Assembly: GCA_031551255.1 (NCBI GenBank)
Contig: JAVBNW010000066.1
Span: 1-64,000, forward strand
From: JAVBNW01 sp031551255
Lineage (GTDB): Bacteria; Bacillota; Clostridia; Christensenellales; UBA1750
Length of the DNA stretch: 64,000 nucleotides
Direction: 5' to 3'
Positions 51,431 through 60,345 of the stretch are shown here, in pieces; positions within the stretch are counted from its first letter, which is position 1; every line of letters starts with the position of its first letter. The translations under genes were made by a program, and so were the position numbers. Under the pieces are notes generated by a model. It saw only the letters and a list, made by a program, of their open reading frames with translations, searched no databases and was not told where the DNA came from.

Positions 51431-51979
51431 TTATAACGAAAACTTTTCTTTTATCTTTTTTGCAACGATATTAGGTAAAAGATTTGAATTATCAATCTTT
51501 ATATAATTTTCAAGCAAAATTTCTCCGTCATTACTTACAAGCCTAACCTTTTTGTCAGTATCAATCAAGTGTTTATCAGAGTTTTCTATATCTCTTTTGG
51601 TCGGTTTGTGAAGTAGTCGGTTTTCGGTTTTGTTACGCTGAAGCCGAATTTCTTGCGAAGCCACCAATTCCACATAAAAAATTTCCGCGTTAACCTCTTT
51701 AAAATGTTTGGTTATGGAATTTAAGGAATCCTCCCAATCGGGTTCTGCATCAAAATTTACGCAAACAGTAACAATTAAACCATAATTGTCCGACTTGGGA
51801 AATTCTTCATAAATAACATCCTTTAATCTGTCCGAAGCAAAATCATCTCCGAAATGTTTGAACATAAACTCATACATAACATGATTGTGAAACAACCGCA
51901 AATCGGTTATTTTTTCCAGCTCCTGCCCGACAGTCATTTTGCCGACGGCAAGGTTGCCCATTAAAATTACTAATTTCAT
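51431..51979 (-). CDS. AT-rich P-loop kinase-like protein
   Basis: 182 residues from the ATG at 51979, five bases after GGAGG; the frame is open to 52030. Walker A is GNLAVGKMTVG, followed by LFHNHVMYEFM, which is the AAA_33/shikimate-kinase-like family that phosphorylates small molecules or antibiotics. RNKTENRLLHKPTKRDIENSDKHL looks like the lid. The gene is far richer in A and T than its neighbours, with codons such as AAA and TTT dominating, so it is probably recently acquired. Intact. Confidence 0.8.
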   Translation of the reverse strand: MKLVILMGNLAVGKMTVGQELEKITDLRLFHNHVMYEFMFKHFGDDFASDRLKDVIYEEFPKSDNYGLIVTVCVNFDAEPDWEDSLNSITKHFKEVNAEIFYVELVASQEIRLQRNKTENRLLHKPTKRDIENSDKHLIDTDKKVRLVSNDGEILLENYIKIDNSNLLPNIVAKKIKEKFSL

Positions 51980-52167
51980 TTTATCCTCCACATAAAACAT
52001 CAATACCCCGCACTGTTTAAATAAGATCATACCATAATAAGGCGCCCTTATCCATCATCTCGGTCAATATGCATAAAACCGAGGCAACCTACATCGGCCG
52101 CCCCGGCTTAATACTTTCATATATCTCTACCTAAAACCATGCAGAACCTATGTCCCGGCAAAACCTG

Positions 52168-52596
52168 CTACCACGCGTGCGCGCAGGCGGTCTTGGCGAG
52201 CTCCAGCATGGTGGGGTAGCCGCTGAGCACGCCGCGGTCGTCCACAAAATCGATGGCCAAATCCGGACACTCGCTGCGTATGCGCCCGATGGTTTCGCTT
52301 TCCCTGATGGTGGAAGGAACGTCGGCGACCATACGCTTGGCGCCGTGGCAGCGTATGTGCTCTACCGCGACCGTGGCGGGATCGTCGTTATAGTAAACCG
52401 TCATTTCCGCCCCCGCACTGCGGGCGGCGACGAACAGTTTTTCAAGCTCGGCCCCGGGGTTTTCCCGAAGCGCTCTGCGCGGCTTGACGCCGATCACCTT
52501 CAAAGGCCTTCCCTCGCTTTGGGCGATTTCCTCCCCCGCCCAAATCAACCGTTGGTATGCACACCTTTCAGACATCAACACGAGAACTTCCTGCAC
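52168..52596 (-). CDS. Universal-stress-like (USP fold) small protein
   Basis: 142 residues with a Rossmann-like order of strands: EVLVLMSERCAYQRLIWAGEEIAQSEGRPLKVIGV, EMTVYYNDDPATVAVEHIRCHGAKRMVADVPS. It resembles the UspA-type domain that is also found in KdpD, but lacks an obvious ATP-binding GSxGxxxxxxxxGS. It sits downstream of rnr where other Bacillota have smpB. A GGGG-rich site is upstream. Function unknown. Confidence 0.6.
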   Translation of the reverse strand: MQEVLVLMSERCAYQRLIWAGEEIAQSEGRPLKVIGVKPRRALRENPGAELEKLFVAARSAGAEMTVYYNDDPATVAVEHIRCHGAKRMVADVPSTIRESETIGRIRSECPDLAIDFVDDRGVLSGYPTMLELAKTACAHAW

Positions 52597-52833
52597 GGTA
52601 AGAGCCCCCTTTCCGGATCATCTGAAAATGTAACCGACCGGTTTACGGTCGTTCCGCTCATCGTCTTGTGACGATGGTAACAAGGAAATGCGGCGCAAAT
52701 GCGGCCTTGCCTCTATAGCAATATGGATGTTTCGAGCAAAAAAAGACCGATGGACGAGCCATCGGTTCATTTAGGGAAGAGCAGTGCTTGCACCTATTGT
52801 ATAACGCAGCCCGCGCCGGATGAAACATCGAAT

Positions 52834-54933
52834 TTATTCGGCAACGGAAAACTCTATTTTCCATTGCTCCACATCCACGGATTCGCACCGCACCAAGACT
52901 TTGTCGCCCAGGCGGAACATATGCCCGGTTCTGCGGCTCTTGATGCAGTATTGCCCCTCCACCAGCGCGTAAGAATCGTCCGTAAGCGAGCGCAGCGGCA
53001 CCATGCCCGACACGGTGTTGGGCAGATCCACAAAAAAACCGGTGGCGATCGCGCCGGAAACCACGCCCTCGAAGCTCTCGCCGACGTGCGCGCTCATGTA
53101 CTCGGCCTTCTTCAGGCTGTCCCAATCCATCTCCGCGCCGGAAGCCGCGGTTTCCCGCTCGGAGCAGTGCGCCGCCGCCTCGGGGGCAAACGCCGCAAGC
53201 TCGGCCCCTCTGTCCTCGTCGAGTTCTCCTGCGAGCTGCATCCCCAGCACCCTGTGGATGAACAGATCCGGATATCGGCGGATCGGAGAGGTAAAGTGGC
53301 AGTAATCCTTCAGTGCCAGGCCAAAGTGCCCCTGATTGCGCGCATCGTAGCGCGCGCGCTGCATAGAGCGCAGCATGAGCGTGGAGAGCATCGTTTCCTC
53401 GGGCCGGCCCTTCGCCTGCCCAAGCAACGCCTGCAGATGCTTGGGGTGCACGCCGTGTTTGCCGACCTTGAGCGCATAGCCAAGGTTCGTTGCAAGCGCG
53501 GCATACGCCTTTATTTTTTCGGCGCCGGGCTCGCCGTGTACGCGATACAAAAACGGTAGGTCTAAATTAACGGCATGCTGAGCGACGACTTCGTTGGCGA
53601 GCAGCATGCATTCCTCGATGATGCGGTTGGAGACGCCCCGCTCGGCGGCCTCTACGCTGACCGCCCTGCCCTCGCCATCGAGGCGTATGTCGGCCTCCGG
53701 CAGGTTAAAGTCGATCGACCCCCTGCGATCCCGCCGCGCTGCAAGCACGGCCGCGAGGCGCTCAAGAAGCCCGAGAAGCTCTCCATGAGAGCCGAGCTTC
53801 TCGCGAGCGGCGTCGTCGCCTTCCAGCAGCGCGGTAACATCCGTATACGTAAGCCGCCCGTGCGAGCAAATGACGCTGCGCGAAAGGCGGTAGTCGGTCA
53901 CGTCGCCGGTACTTTTATCGATATCCATGATGCAGCTGAACGCGAGCCGGGGCTCGCCGGGCATCAGCGAACAAATACCGTTGGAAAGCTCCTCCGGCAG
54001 CATCGGCAGCACGGTGCTAAGCAGGTATACCGACGTTGCGCGATCGTACGCGTCTCGGTCGATGGGCGAGTGCGGGCGCACATAGTGGCTCACGTCGGCG
54101 ATGTGCACATGCAGGCGATAGCCGCCGGGAATCTCCTGCGCATACACGGCATCGTCGAAGTCCTTCGCGGTTTCTCCATCGATCGTCACGCAGGGCTGAT
54201 CGGTAAAGTCTTCGCGGCCCTTGCGCGCCTTCGCGGTCACATGTTTGGGCAGGGCGCGGGCCTCCTCAAGCGCGGCGTCGGAAAACTTTTCCTCCAGGCC
54301 GTGCGAGCGGATGATCGCGCGCAGTTGGGTGCTGCTGTCGCCGCTCTTGCCCAGCACTTCGACGATCCGCGCCTGCGGCTCGTAGGGAGCATCCCAATCT
54401 TCCACCTCGGCCACGACCTGATCGCCCGGCGCCGCCCCCGCCGTGCCGCTCGCGGGAATGTGAAGCCGCGCGTGGATGCGCTGATCGCCGGGCACGACGA
54501 TGCAATCGCCGCCTTTACCCGTTTCCATCGTGCCGATCACCGTGCCGTTTGCGTGGACGAGGATCGACTCCACCGTGCCCACAAACCTACCATCCGGGCG
54601 GTCTTTAATGGTTGCGAGAACCGCGTCGCCGTGAAGCGCGCCGCTGTTGCCCGTAAGCAGCGCATCCTTTTCTCTGCCTTCGCTCACGAGAAACGCGTGC
54701 CCGCTGCCCGTCGCCTGCACCCTGGCATACGTAAGCCCCAATTCGCCGGGCCGCATGATGCGCTTTTTCGCGCTGAGCATGAGCTTCCCTTCGGCAAAAA
54801 GCTCGTCAAGAGCCTCGCCGATTTCCTTGGCGGGAATATCGCCAAACCTTGCGGGCAGGTCGCTTACCTTAAGTTTTTTACCCGCCTGCGAGCATAGTTC
54901 TTCGATTTGTCTTTTGAGTTTCGCTTTTTCCAT
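52834..54933 (-). CDS. rnr: Ribonuclease R
   Basis: 699 residues from the ATG at 54933, with AAGGA upstream; the frame is open to 54972. The N-terminal wHTH and cold-shock domains (residues 1-220) are followed by the RNB exonuclease domain with the catalytic TIDGETAKDFDDAV Asp cluster, the HIADVSHYV and SPIRRYPDL motifs, and a C-terminal S1 domain (GVVSGAIATGFFVDL). It degrades structured RNA in the 3'-5' direction and helps ribosome quality control. The secG-rnr order fits the usual secG-rnr-smpB cluster in Bacillota, but smpB is absent downstream. Confidence 0.95.
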   Translation of the reverse strand: MEKAKLKRQIEELCSQAGKKLKVSDLPARFGDIPAKEIGEALDELFAEGKLMLSAKKRIMRPGELGLTYARVQATGSGHAFLVSEGREKDALLTGNSGALHGDAVLATIKDRPDGRFVGTVESILVHANGTVIGTMETGKGGDCIVVPGDQRIHARLHIPASGTAGAAPGDQVVAEVEDWDAPYEPQARIVEVLGKSGDSSTQLRAIIRSHGLEEKFSDAALEEARALPKHVTAKARKGREDFTDQPCVTIDGETAKDFDDAVYAQEIPGGYRLHVHIADVSHYVRPHSPIDRDAYDRATSVYLLSTVLPMLPEELSNGICSLMPGEPRLAFSCIMDIDKSTGDVTDYRLSRSVICSHGRLTYTDVTALLEGDDAAREKLGSHGELLGLLERLAAVLAARRDRRGSIDFNLPEADIRLDGEGRAVSVEAAERGVSNRIIEECMLLANEVVAQHAVNLDLPFLYRVHGEPGAEKIKAYAALATNLGYALKVGKHGVHPKHLQALLGQAKGRPEETMLSTLMLRSMQRARYDARNQGHFGLALKDYCHFTSPIRRYPDLFIHRVLGMQLAGELDEDRGAELAAFAPEAAAHCSERETAASGAEMDWDSLKKAEYMSAHVGESFEGVVSGAIATGFFVDLPNTVSGMVPLRSLTDDSYALVEGQYCIKSRRTGHMFRLGDKVLVRCESVDVEQWKIEFSVAE

Positions 54934-55255
54934 GTAACTGTCCTTCCGTATACTACGTCCTGCTGACACCAACGCTCAGCGCCGTTTTTCGCCCGTTTTT
55001 CGTGCCTGACTTTGTTGCCGTCGATTGCCTTCGGCTGGAAGCGTTGCCTACGGCAACGCCGGTTAAGGCCTCGGCAAGGCTGTTCGCAGCCCAGCGTAGC
55101 TGCCGGCATTTCACGCCGAAGGCGTATCCCGAAGGGTTGCCGCCTTCCTGCGCCTCATCAGGCGCAAAACCAGCTCGAAATTTAGCATTTCGGATTATGT
55201 CAACAGGTCCTAGACCATAAAACTACCATATTGGGTTTGCGCAGAAAATGAAACG
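54934..55255. other. Non-coding stretch with several short hairpins
   Basis: No gene. Hairpins GCGTTGCC-TAC-GGCAACGC (55041-55059) and TGCGCCT-CATC-AGGCGCA (55149-55166) are visible. A 72-codon plus-strand frame (55002-55220) has no ribosome site and is probably chance or a dispersed repeat. The rnr promoter must lie near 54945-54990. Confidence 0.35.
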
Positions 55256-55276
55256 ACCGGGCATCAAGCCCGGCCG
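55256..55276 (-). terminator. Terminator of secG
   Basis: A GC-rich 8-bp stem (one G-T pair) with loop TTGAT, followed on minus by CGTTTCATTTTC. It is 15 bp past the secG stop. Confidence 0.7.
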
Positions 55277-55291
55277 CAATCGCCGTAAACA

Positions 55292-55546
55292 TTACGCCAC
55301 GGGTATCTTTTGGATGAGCAGCATAACCAGCGCAAGCACGATGAATACCACGGCGCAGATCTTGGTAAGCCTTTCTAGAAGCCCCTCGATGGAGCGCGCC
55401 TTGCGCTTGCCGAAAAAAGTTTCCGCTCCGCCCGCGATCGCGCCCGAGAGCCCTGCCTGCTTGCCCTGCTGCGCGAGAACCAAAACGATTAGCCCTATCG
55501 CGAAGACGATTAGCAGGATGTTGAGAAACCATTGAAGCACGATCAT
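55292..55546 (-). CDS. secG: Protein translocase subunit SecG
   Basis: 84 residues. Two membrane helices (about 5-23 and 59-79) frame the SecG signature QQGKQAGLSGAIAGGAETFFGK. SecG associates with SecYE and promotes SecA cycling, but is not essential. A clear promoter lies 35 bp upstream, and a terminator follows, so it is transcribed alone. Confidence 0.95.
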   Translation of the reverse strand: MIVLQWFLNILLIVFAIGLIVLVLAQQGKQAGLSGAIAGGAETFFGKRKARSIEGLLERLTKICAVVFIVLALVMLLIQKIPVA

Positions 55547-55580
55547 GGAACGTTCACTCCCATTTTTAGATAGCTTGCCT

Positions 55581-55609
55581 AGTATAGCACGCTTTCATGC
55601 GCATGACAA
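55581..55609 (-). promoter_or_regulatory. Sigma-A promoter of secG
   Basis: TTGTCA, 17-bp spacer, TATACT on minus. Confidence 0.8.
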
Positions 55610-55647
55610 GTTAAAACAAAGCTCGTCCGCACACCATGCGCGACGCG

Positions 55648-55675
55648 AAAAAAGGAAGGCCGAAACCTTCCTCAG
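55648..55675 (-). terminator. Terminator of the isomerase-like gene
   Basis: GGAAGG with its complement around a 6-base loop, followed on minus by six T. It ends minus-strand transcription from 55995-56960, about 320 bp after the stop. Confidence 0.75.
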
Positions 55676-55705
55676 CGCGATGACAAACTGTGGTTTGTCA
55701 TCGCG
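55676..55705. repeat. Perfect 13-bp inverted repeat
   Basis: CGCGATGACAAAC, loop TGTG, and its exact complement. It is adjacent to the terminator at 55648-55675. It could be a REP/MITE-like element or an extra terminator stem. Confidence 0.5.
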
Positions 55706-55994
55706 GCAAAGTCCTTAAACCGACTGCGTCATTTCCGACCGGACTTGCATACCAGCCGGTATGAGCCTGCGGTCGTACACGTCGACCCTCAGTTCATGCG
55801 GGCTCCCGCCTCGCTCCCATGTGCGCACTGCGCACGCTCGGCTCCGGCCCCCGGCTCTTTTCAGGCGGGGCCTCGGCCCCGCACCCCTAGCAGGAACGTG
55901 AAATCGAGGCGTTCTGCTTCTTGTATCGTTGTTGCCTTGTTCAAAACGCTCGCAGCCGGAATGGCGCGGCATACGCAACCTTTTCAGCGTGTGC
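55706..55994. other. Non-coding stretch downstream of isomerase-like gene
   Basis: No believable gene. A minus-strand 87-codon frame (55715-55978) is Arg-rich and lacks a ribosome site. GC-rich short inverted repeats (GGGGCC at 55867-55887) are present. The long distance to the terminator suggests a long 3' untranslated region. Confidence 0.35.
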
Positions 55995-56960
55995 TTAAGC
56001 CCACCACATGCCGCCCGTCTCCTCGAAGCACAGGCACTCCTTGAGCATGGCGATGGCCTTGGTAAGCCCCTCGTTCACCGACATCAGAGAATCCTCGTGC
56101 TCGATGGAGAGAACGTCGTCATAGCCTACCATGCGCAGGTTGGAAACCATATCCTTCCAAACCTCGGCGCCGTGGCCGTAGCCTACCGAACGGAATACCC
56201 AGCCGCGGTTGATCTCATCGCTGTAGTGCTTGGTATCCAGCACGCCGTTGCGCCCGGCGTTGATCGGGTCGATGCGGGTATCCTTCGCGTGGAAATAGTA
56301 GATCGCATCGGCCAGATAGCGAATCGCGCTGCAAGGATCGATGCCCTGCCAGAAAAGGTGGCTCGGGTCGAAATTCGCCCCGATGGCCGGGCCGACCGCC
56401 GCGCGCAGCTTCATAAGCGTTTCGGGGTTGTATACGCAGAAACTCGGGTGCATTTCCAGCGCGATGCGGGTGACTCCGTGTTCTTTGGCGAACTTGGCCA
56501 TTTTGTCCCAATACGGAATCAGCACGTCGTTCCACTGGTATTCGAGAATCTTTTGATTGTCCTCCGGCCACGGCACGGTTACCCAGTTGGGCATGGCATC
56601 GCCGGGAGCCCCGCCAGGGCAGCCGGAAAAGCCCACGATGCGGTCGATGCCCACTTCGCCCGCCAGGCGGATGGTGTTTTCAAGGTCCGTCTGAAAGCCC
56701 GCGGCAATATCCTTATCGGGGTGAACGTAGTTGCCGTGCACGGAAAACGCGGAGAGCTTGAGGCCATATTGCTCGTAAGAATCCTTAAAAGCCTTGACTT
56801 TGGCCTTGTCTCCCAGCAGTTCGGCGGGCTTGCAGTGCGCGTTGCCCGGGTAACCGCCGGTGCCGATTTCAACCTCTTGCACGCCCAGGCCGGATAGGTA
56901 TTTGCAGACATCGCTCAGGGACTTTTGGCCCAGCAGCACCGTCATAACGCCAAGTTTCAT
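55995..56960 (-). CDS. Sugar phosphate isomerase/epimerase (xylose-isomerase-like TIM barrel)
   Basis: 321 residues, AAGAGGAGG upstream. A full TIM barrel with metal ligands Glu (ALEMHPSF), Asp/His (NFDPSHLFW), His (YYFHAKD) and Glu (SIEHED). GFSGCPGGAPGDAMPNW and a WRSVGYGHG-like loop (FRSVGYGHG) are typical of a large subgroup in Clostridia whose members sit near glycoside or inositol pathways; the substrate is not known. A single gene with its own terminator. Read divergently from the M42 peptidase operon. Confidence 0.85.
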   Translation of the reverse strand: MKLGVMTVLLGQKSLSDVCKYLSGLGVQEVEIGTGGYPGNAHCKPAELLGDKAKVKAFKDSYEQYGLKLSAFSVHGNYVHPDKDIAAGFQTDLENTIRLAGEVGIDRIVGFSGCPGGAPGDAMPNWVTVPWPEDNQKILEYQWNDVLIPYWDKMAKFAKEHGVTRIALEMHPSFCVYNPETLMKLRAAVGPAIGANFDPSHLFWQGIDPCSAIRYLADAIYYFHAKDTRIDPINAGRNGVLDTKHYSDEINRGWVFRSVGYGHGAEVWKDMVSNLRMVGYDDVLSIEHEDSLMSVNEGLTKAIAMLKECLCFEETGGMWWA

Positions 56961-57184
56961 GGGAACCCTCCTCTTTTTAACAATCCATTTCCAATAGTAT
57001 AAACCATCCTCTCGGGAAAGAAAAGGAGGCGCGGTAAAAGCAAGCGTCTGTAGAAACGCTTTCGCCTGATATTTGGCAATCCTCCCTTTCCTTTCTAAAG
57101 CTGGGCATGGTATACTTAGTGCCAGTATAATGATAGATGTGGCGGCTCAAGGAAAAGCGCGCCGCCCAAAAAGGAGAGGTCGCT

Positions 57185-58225
57185 TTGGACATCTCTGCGT
57201 TTTTAGCCGAGGTATGCGCGGCGCCCGGTCTTCCCGGCATGGAAGGGCCTGTCGCCGTGTGCATCGCCGAAGCTTTCCGGGGTGCCGGTGGAGAGGTTTC
57301 TTCCGACGCGCTGGGCAACGTGTTTGCCGTGCTGGGCGATGGCGGCCCAACTGTGCTTCTGTGCGCGCATATGGACGAGATCGGCCTGATCGCGACGGGG
57401 TTTGACGAGCGTGCCGGGGTTACGTTCGGCACGATGGGCGGGGTAGACCCGCGCATTTTGCCGGGCATGGAAGTCACCATTCACGGGCGCGAGCCGGTGT
57501 ACGGCGTCATCGGCGTCAAACCGCCCCATCTGACGGACGGCGCGCAAAAGGCCCCCAAGATCAAGGAACTGCGCATCGACACGGGGCTTGCGCGCGACGC
57601 GCTTGCAAAGCTTGTCGGGGTCGGCGATCCGATCTCCTTCAAGGCCCCCGTAACGCGGCTGATGAACGGCCGCATCGCGGGCAAGTCGTTTGACGACCGC
57701 GCGTGCGTTGCCGCGCTTTTGTGTGCAATGGAAGAACTAAAAAATACAAATCTCTCGTGCCGCGCGGTGTTTTGCGCTACGGTGGCCGAAGAAGTCGGCT
57801 CGCGCGGGGCTATGACGGCGGGCTACGGGGTGAATCCCGATATGGCGGTTGCGCTGGATGTTACGCATGGCCCTTGCCCCGGCGCAGAGCGGTTTGAAAC
57901 GTTCCCGCTCGATTCCGTAACGATGGTGAAAGGCCCCCTTCTTCACCCGGCGATGTGTGAAAGGCTCGCAAGCGCCGCGGAAGCCTGCGGCGTAAAGGTA
58001 GAGATCGAAACCGCAGCGAGGCTGACCTACACCGATGCCGACATGCTGCAAACCGCGCGGGAAGGGGTGCCCACGGCGCTCTTGTCCGTGCCGCTTTCCT
58101 ACATGCACACGACGGTGGAAACCATCAGCGAAAAAACAGTTAGGGAGGCGGGTCGCCTGCTCGCGCAGTTTATCAAGGGCATCGGCCCGGACTGGGGGGA
58201 TTGGCTATGCTTCAAAGACTGTTAG
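57185..58225 (+). CDS. M42 family aminopeptidase 1
   Basis: 346 residues from TTG at 57185, with AAGGAG eight bases upstream; the frame is open to 57137. M42 metallopeptidase core: AHMDEIGL (His ligand, and Asp), SFDDRA (bridging Asp), AEEVGSRG (Glu pair), ALDVTHGP (Asp) and YMHTTVE (His). These enzymes form 12-subunit tetrahedral particles that trim peptides after the proteasome or other proteases. A TATAAT lies at 57126-57131. It overlaps the second M42 gene by 19 bp. Confidence 0.85.
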   Translation: MDISAFLAEVCAAPGLPGMEGPVAVCIAEAFRGAGGEVSSDALGNVFAVLGDGGPTVLLCAHMDEIGLIATGFDERAGVTFGTMGGVDPRILPGMEVTIHGREPVYGVIGVKPPHLTDGAQKAPKIKELRIDTGLARDALAKLVGVGDPISFKAPVTRLMNGRIAGKSFDDRACVAALLCAMEELKNTNLSCRAVFCATVAEEVGSRGAMTAGYGVNPDMAVALDVTHGPCPGAERFETFPLDSVTMVKGPLLHPAMCERLASAAEACGVKVEIETAARLTYTDADMLQTAREGVPTALLSVPLSYMHTTVETISEKTVREAGRLLAQFIKGIGPDWGDWLCFKDC

Positions 58226-59220
58226 CGGCCAGAGGCCCTTCGGGGAGCGAAGGCGAGGTGCGCCTGTTGGTAAAGGAGGCGGCAAAGCCGCTCGCCGACG
58301 AGATAACCGTCGATGCGCTGGGTAGCGTGCTAGCGAAAAAGAACGGTACAGACGCATCGGCGCCGCATGTGCTTCTATGCGCGCATATGGACGAAGTCGG
58401 GTTCCAGATCCAGGCCGTTACCGAAGACGGGCTGTTGCGCTACGCAATGCTTGGCGGCATCGACCCTGTCGTGCTCGCATCCAAGCGGGTTGTGGTGGGC
58501 AAAAACTCGGTGCCGGGCGTCATTGGCTCCAAGGCGGTTCACCTGCAGGAGCGCGGCGAGTACGAAAAGCCCTACCGCCATAAGGATCTATACATCGACA
58601 TCGGCGCCAAGGATAAAAAAGACGCTCTGACGAAGGTATCCGTCGGCGACTTTGCAACATTTGACGGCGATATCGTAGAGTTTGGCGACGGGTTGATCAA
58701 GTCCCGCGCGCTGGACGACCGGGTGGGCTGCTACGCTCTGCTGCGCCTGATGGAGAAGACCTACCCCTGCGCGGTAACGTACGCCTTCACCGTGCAGGAG
58801 GAGGCGGGGCTTCGGGGTGCGACGGCCGTGGGAAACAGGGTTTTACCGGATCTCGCCATCGCGCTGGAGGGAACGACCGCCGGCGACGTTGGCGACGCCG
58901 AATCGTATGAAGAGGTTTGCCGCGTAGGCTCAGGCCCCGCGATCTCGTTTATGGATCTAAGCTCCGTATCCCACCGGCCCCTGGTGCGGGCGCTATGCGA
59001 CGCGGGCTCAAAGGCGGGCATTCCCTGGCAGGTGAAGCGCTATGTCTCCGGCGGCAACGACGCCGGGGCTATTCAGCGCGCCGGCGAGGGAACGCGCACC
59101 GCCGTGGTATCCGTGCCGTGCCGCTATATCCACTCGCCCGCAAGCGTGTGCTCCAAGGCCGACATCGACAACATGATTGCGCTGCTGGATGCGTTTCTCG
59201 CCTCCGGCGCGAAGATTTAG
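58207..59220 (+). CDS. M42 family aminopeptidase 2
   Basis: 337 residues from the ATG at 58207, with GGGGGGA upstream, inside the end of the first gene. Metal-binding motifs: AHMDEVGF, RALDDRVG, QEEAGLRG, ALEGTTAGD (with Glu as in standard M42) and YIHSPAS. Strong similarity in layout to the other two, with differences in the specificity loops. Ends ten bases before the third M42 gene. Confidence 0.88.
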   Translation: MLQRLLAARGPSGSEGEVRLLVKEAAKPLADEITVDALGSVLAKKNGTDASAPHVLLCAHMDEVGFQIQAVTEDGLLRYAMLGGIDPVVLASKRVVVGKNSVPGVIGSKAVHLQERGEYEKPYRHKDLYIDIGAKDKKDALTKVSVGDFATFDGDIVEFGDGLIKSRALDDRVGCYALLRLMEKTYPCAVTYAFTVQEEAGLRGATAVGNRVLPDLAIALEGTTAGDVGDAESYEEVCRVGSGPAISFMDLSSVSHRPLVRALCDAGSKAGIPWQVKRYVSGGNDAGAIQRAGEGTRTAVVSVPCRYIHSPASVCSKADIDNMIALLDAFLASGAKI

Positions 59221-59230
59221 GAGGATTGCC

Positions 59231-60223
59231 ATGAGTGCAAGGGATACGCTTCTTAAGCTGCTCGCCCCCTCCGCCCCCGCGGGTTTTGAAGGGGCGATCG
59301 CCGAGGTGATCGAGAAAGAACTCGCGCCTTACGCCGATTCGATCCGCACCGATGCGCTGGGCAACCTAATCGTCACAAAAAACGGCCCGGGCAAGCGGCT
59401 GATGCTCGCCGCGCACATGGATCAGATCGGTTTTATCGTATCGGATATCGACGAGAAGGGCTTCCTGCGCGTCGCGCGGCTCGGAGGCATCTTTCTCAAG
59501 CATACGGTCGGCCAGCACCTAGTGTTTGAATCTGGCGCGCGCGGCATTCTGTTTGACGAAGTCGACAGGGACGGCAAGGAATTGCAGTTTAGCCACCTGT
59601 TTGTAGATATCGGCGCCTCTTCCCGCGAGGAGGCCGAGAAAAAGGTGAAAATCGGCGACTGGGCCGTCTACGCGCCCAACGTTACGGAAATGGGCAACCG
59701 CGTCGCGTCGCCGTACATGGACAACCGCGCCGGCTGCGCGCTGCTCGTCGAGGCGTTTAAGCAGCTCAAGAGCCCGCAAAACGAAATTGTGGCGGTGTTT
59801 ACCGTTCAAGAAGAACTGGGCCTGCGCGGCGCGACTACTGCCGCGTATGCGGTCGATCCGGACATGGGCATCGCGCTGGATGTGACGCTGACCGGAGACG
59901 CCCCCAAGGCCAACCGCATGTCGGTCAAACTAGGCGGGGGCATCGCGATCAAGGTAATGGATTCTTCGGTGGTTTGCCACCCCGCCGTGCGCAAGCTGAT
60001 GGAATCCACCGCCCAAACCCACGGCATTCAGTGGCAGCACGAGGTGCTTACCGCCGGCGGAACCGATTCCGGGGCCATCCACAAATCCCGCGCGGGGGTG
60101 CCCTGTGGCGTATTGTCCGTTCCGTGCCGCTATGTGCATTCGCCTGCCGAAACAATCGACCTTGGCGATTTGGAGGCGGGGATCCGTCTGCTAGCGGCCA
60201 TCATGGAAAACCCTATCGGCTAA
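59231..60223 (+). CDS. M42 family aminopeptidase 3
   Basis: 330 residues from the ATG at 59231, with AGGAGG six bases upstream; the frame is open to 59177. Motifs: AHMDQIGF (Gln in place of Glu), YMDNRAG (Asn in place of the second Asp), QEELGLRG, ALDVTLTGD and YVHSPAE. The changes may shift specificity or metal use, but the five ligands remain. The three-gene operon could form mixed particles. Confidence 0.85.
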   Translation: MSARDTLLKLLAPSAPAGFEGAIAEVIEKELAPYADSIRTDALGNLIVTKNGPGKRLMLAAHMDQIGFIVSDIDEKGFLRVARLGGIFLKHTVGQHLVFESGARGILFDEVDRDGKELQFSHLFVDIGASSREEAEKKVKIGDWAVYAPNVTEMGNRVASPYMDNRAGCALLVEAFKQLKSPQNEIVAVFTVQEELGLRGATTAAYAVDPDMGIALDVTLTGDAPKANRMSVKLGGGIAIKVMDSSVVCHPAVRKLMESTAQTHGIQWQHEVLTAGGTDSGAIHKSRAGVPCGVLSVPCRYVHSPAETIDLGDLEAGIRLLAAIMENPIG

Positions 60224-60266
60224 AGCGCATCAACTGCACCGGGAGACATGTCAACCAGCATATACT

Positions 60267-60312
60267 GTGGGCGAGCCGGCAGCAATGCGGCGCATAATGC
60301 CGGCTCGCCCAC
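60267..60312 (+). terminator. Large hairpin after M42 operon
   Basis: A perfect 15-bp stem (GTGGGCGAGCCGGCA) around a 16-base loop, 44 bp after the last M42 stop. There is no T-tract after it, so it may stabilise the mRNA end instead of terminating. Confidence 0.55.
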
Positions 60313-60345
60313 ATCCAATAAAAACCATATCGGGAGCATGAAAAC

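Noticed and set aside
53575..54897. 440-codon open frame antisense to rnr
   Set aside because: Shadow of a GC-rich gene; RNase R motifs are unambiguous on minus.
55002..55220. 72-codon gene after rnr
   Set aside because: No ribosome site, no domain, and its sequence is mostly the two strands of short hairpins.
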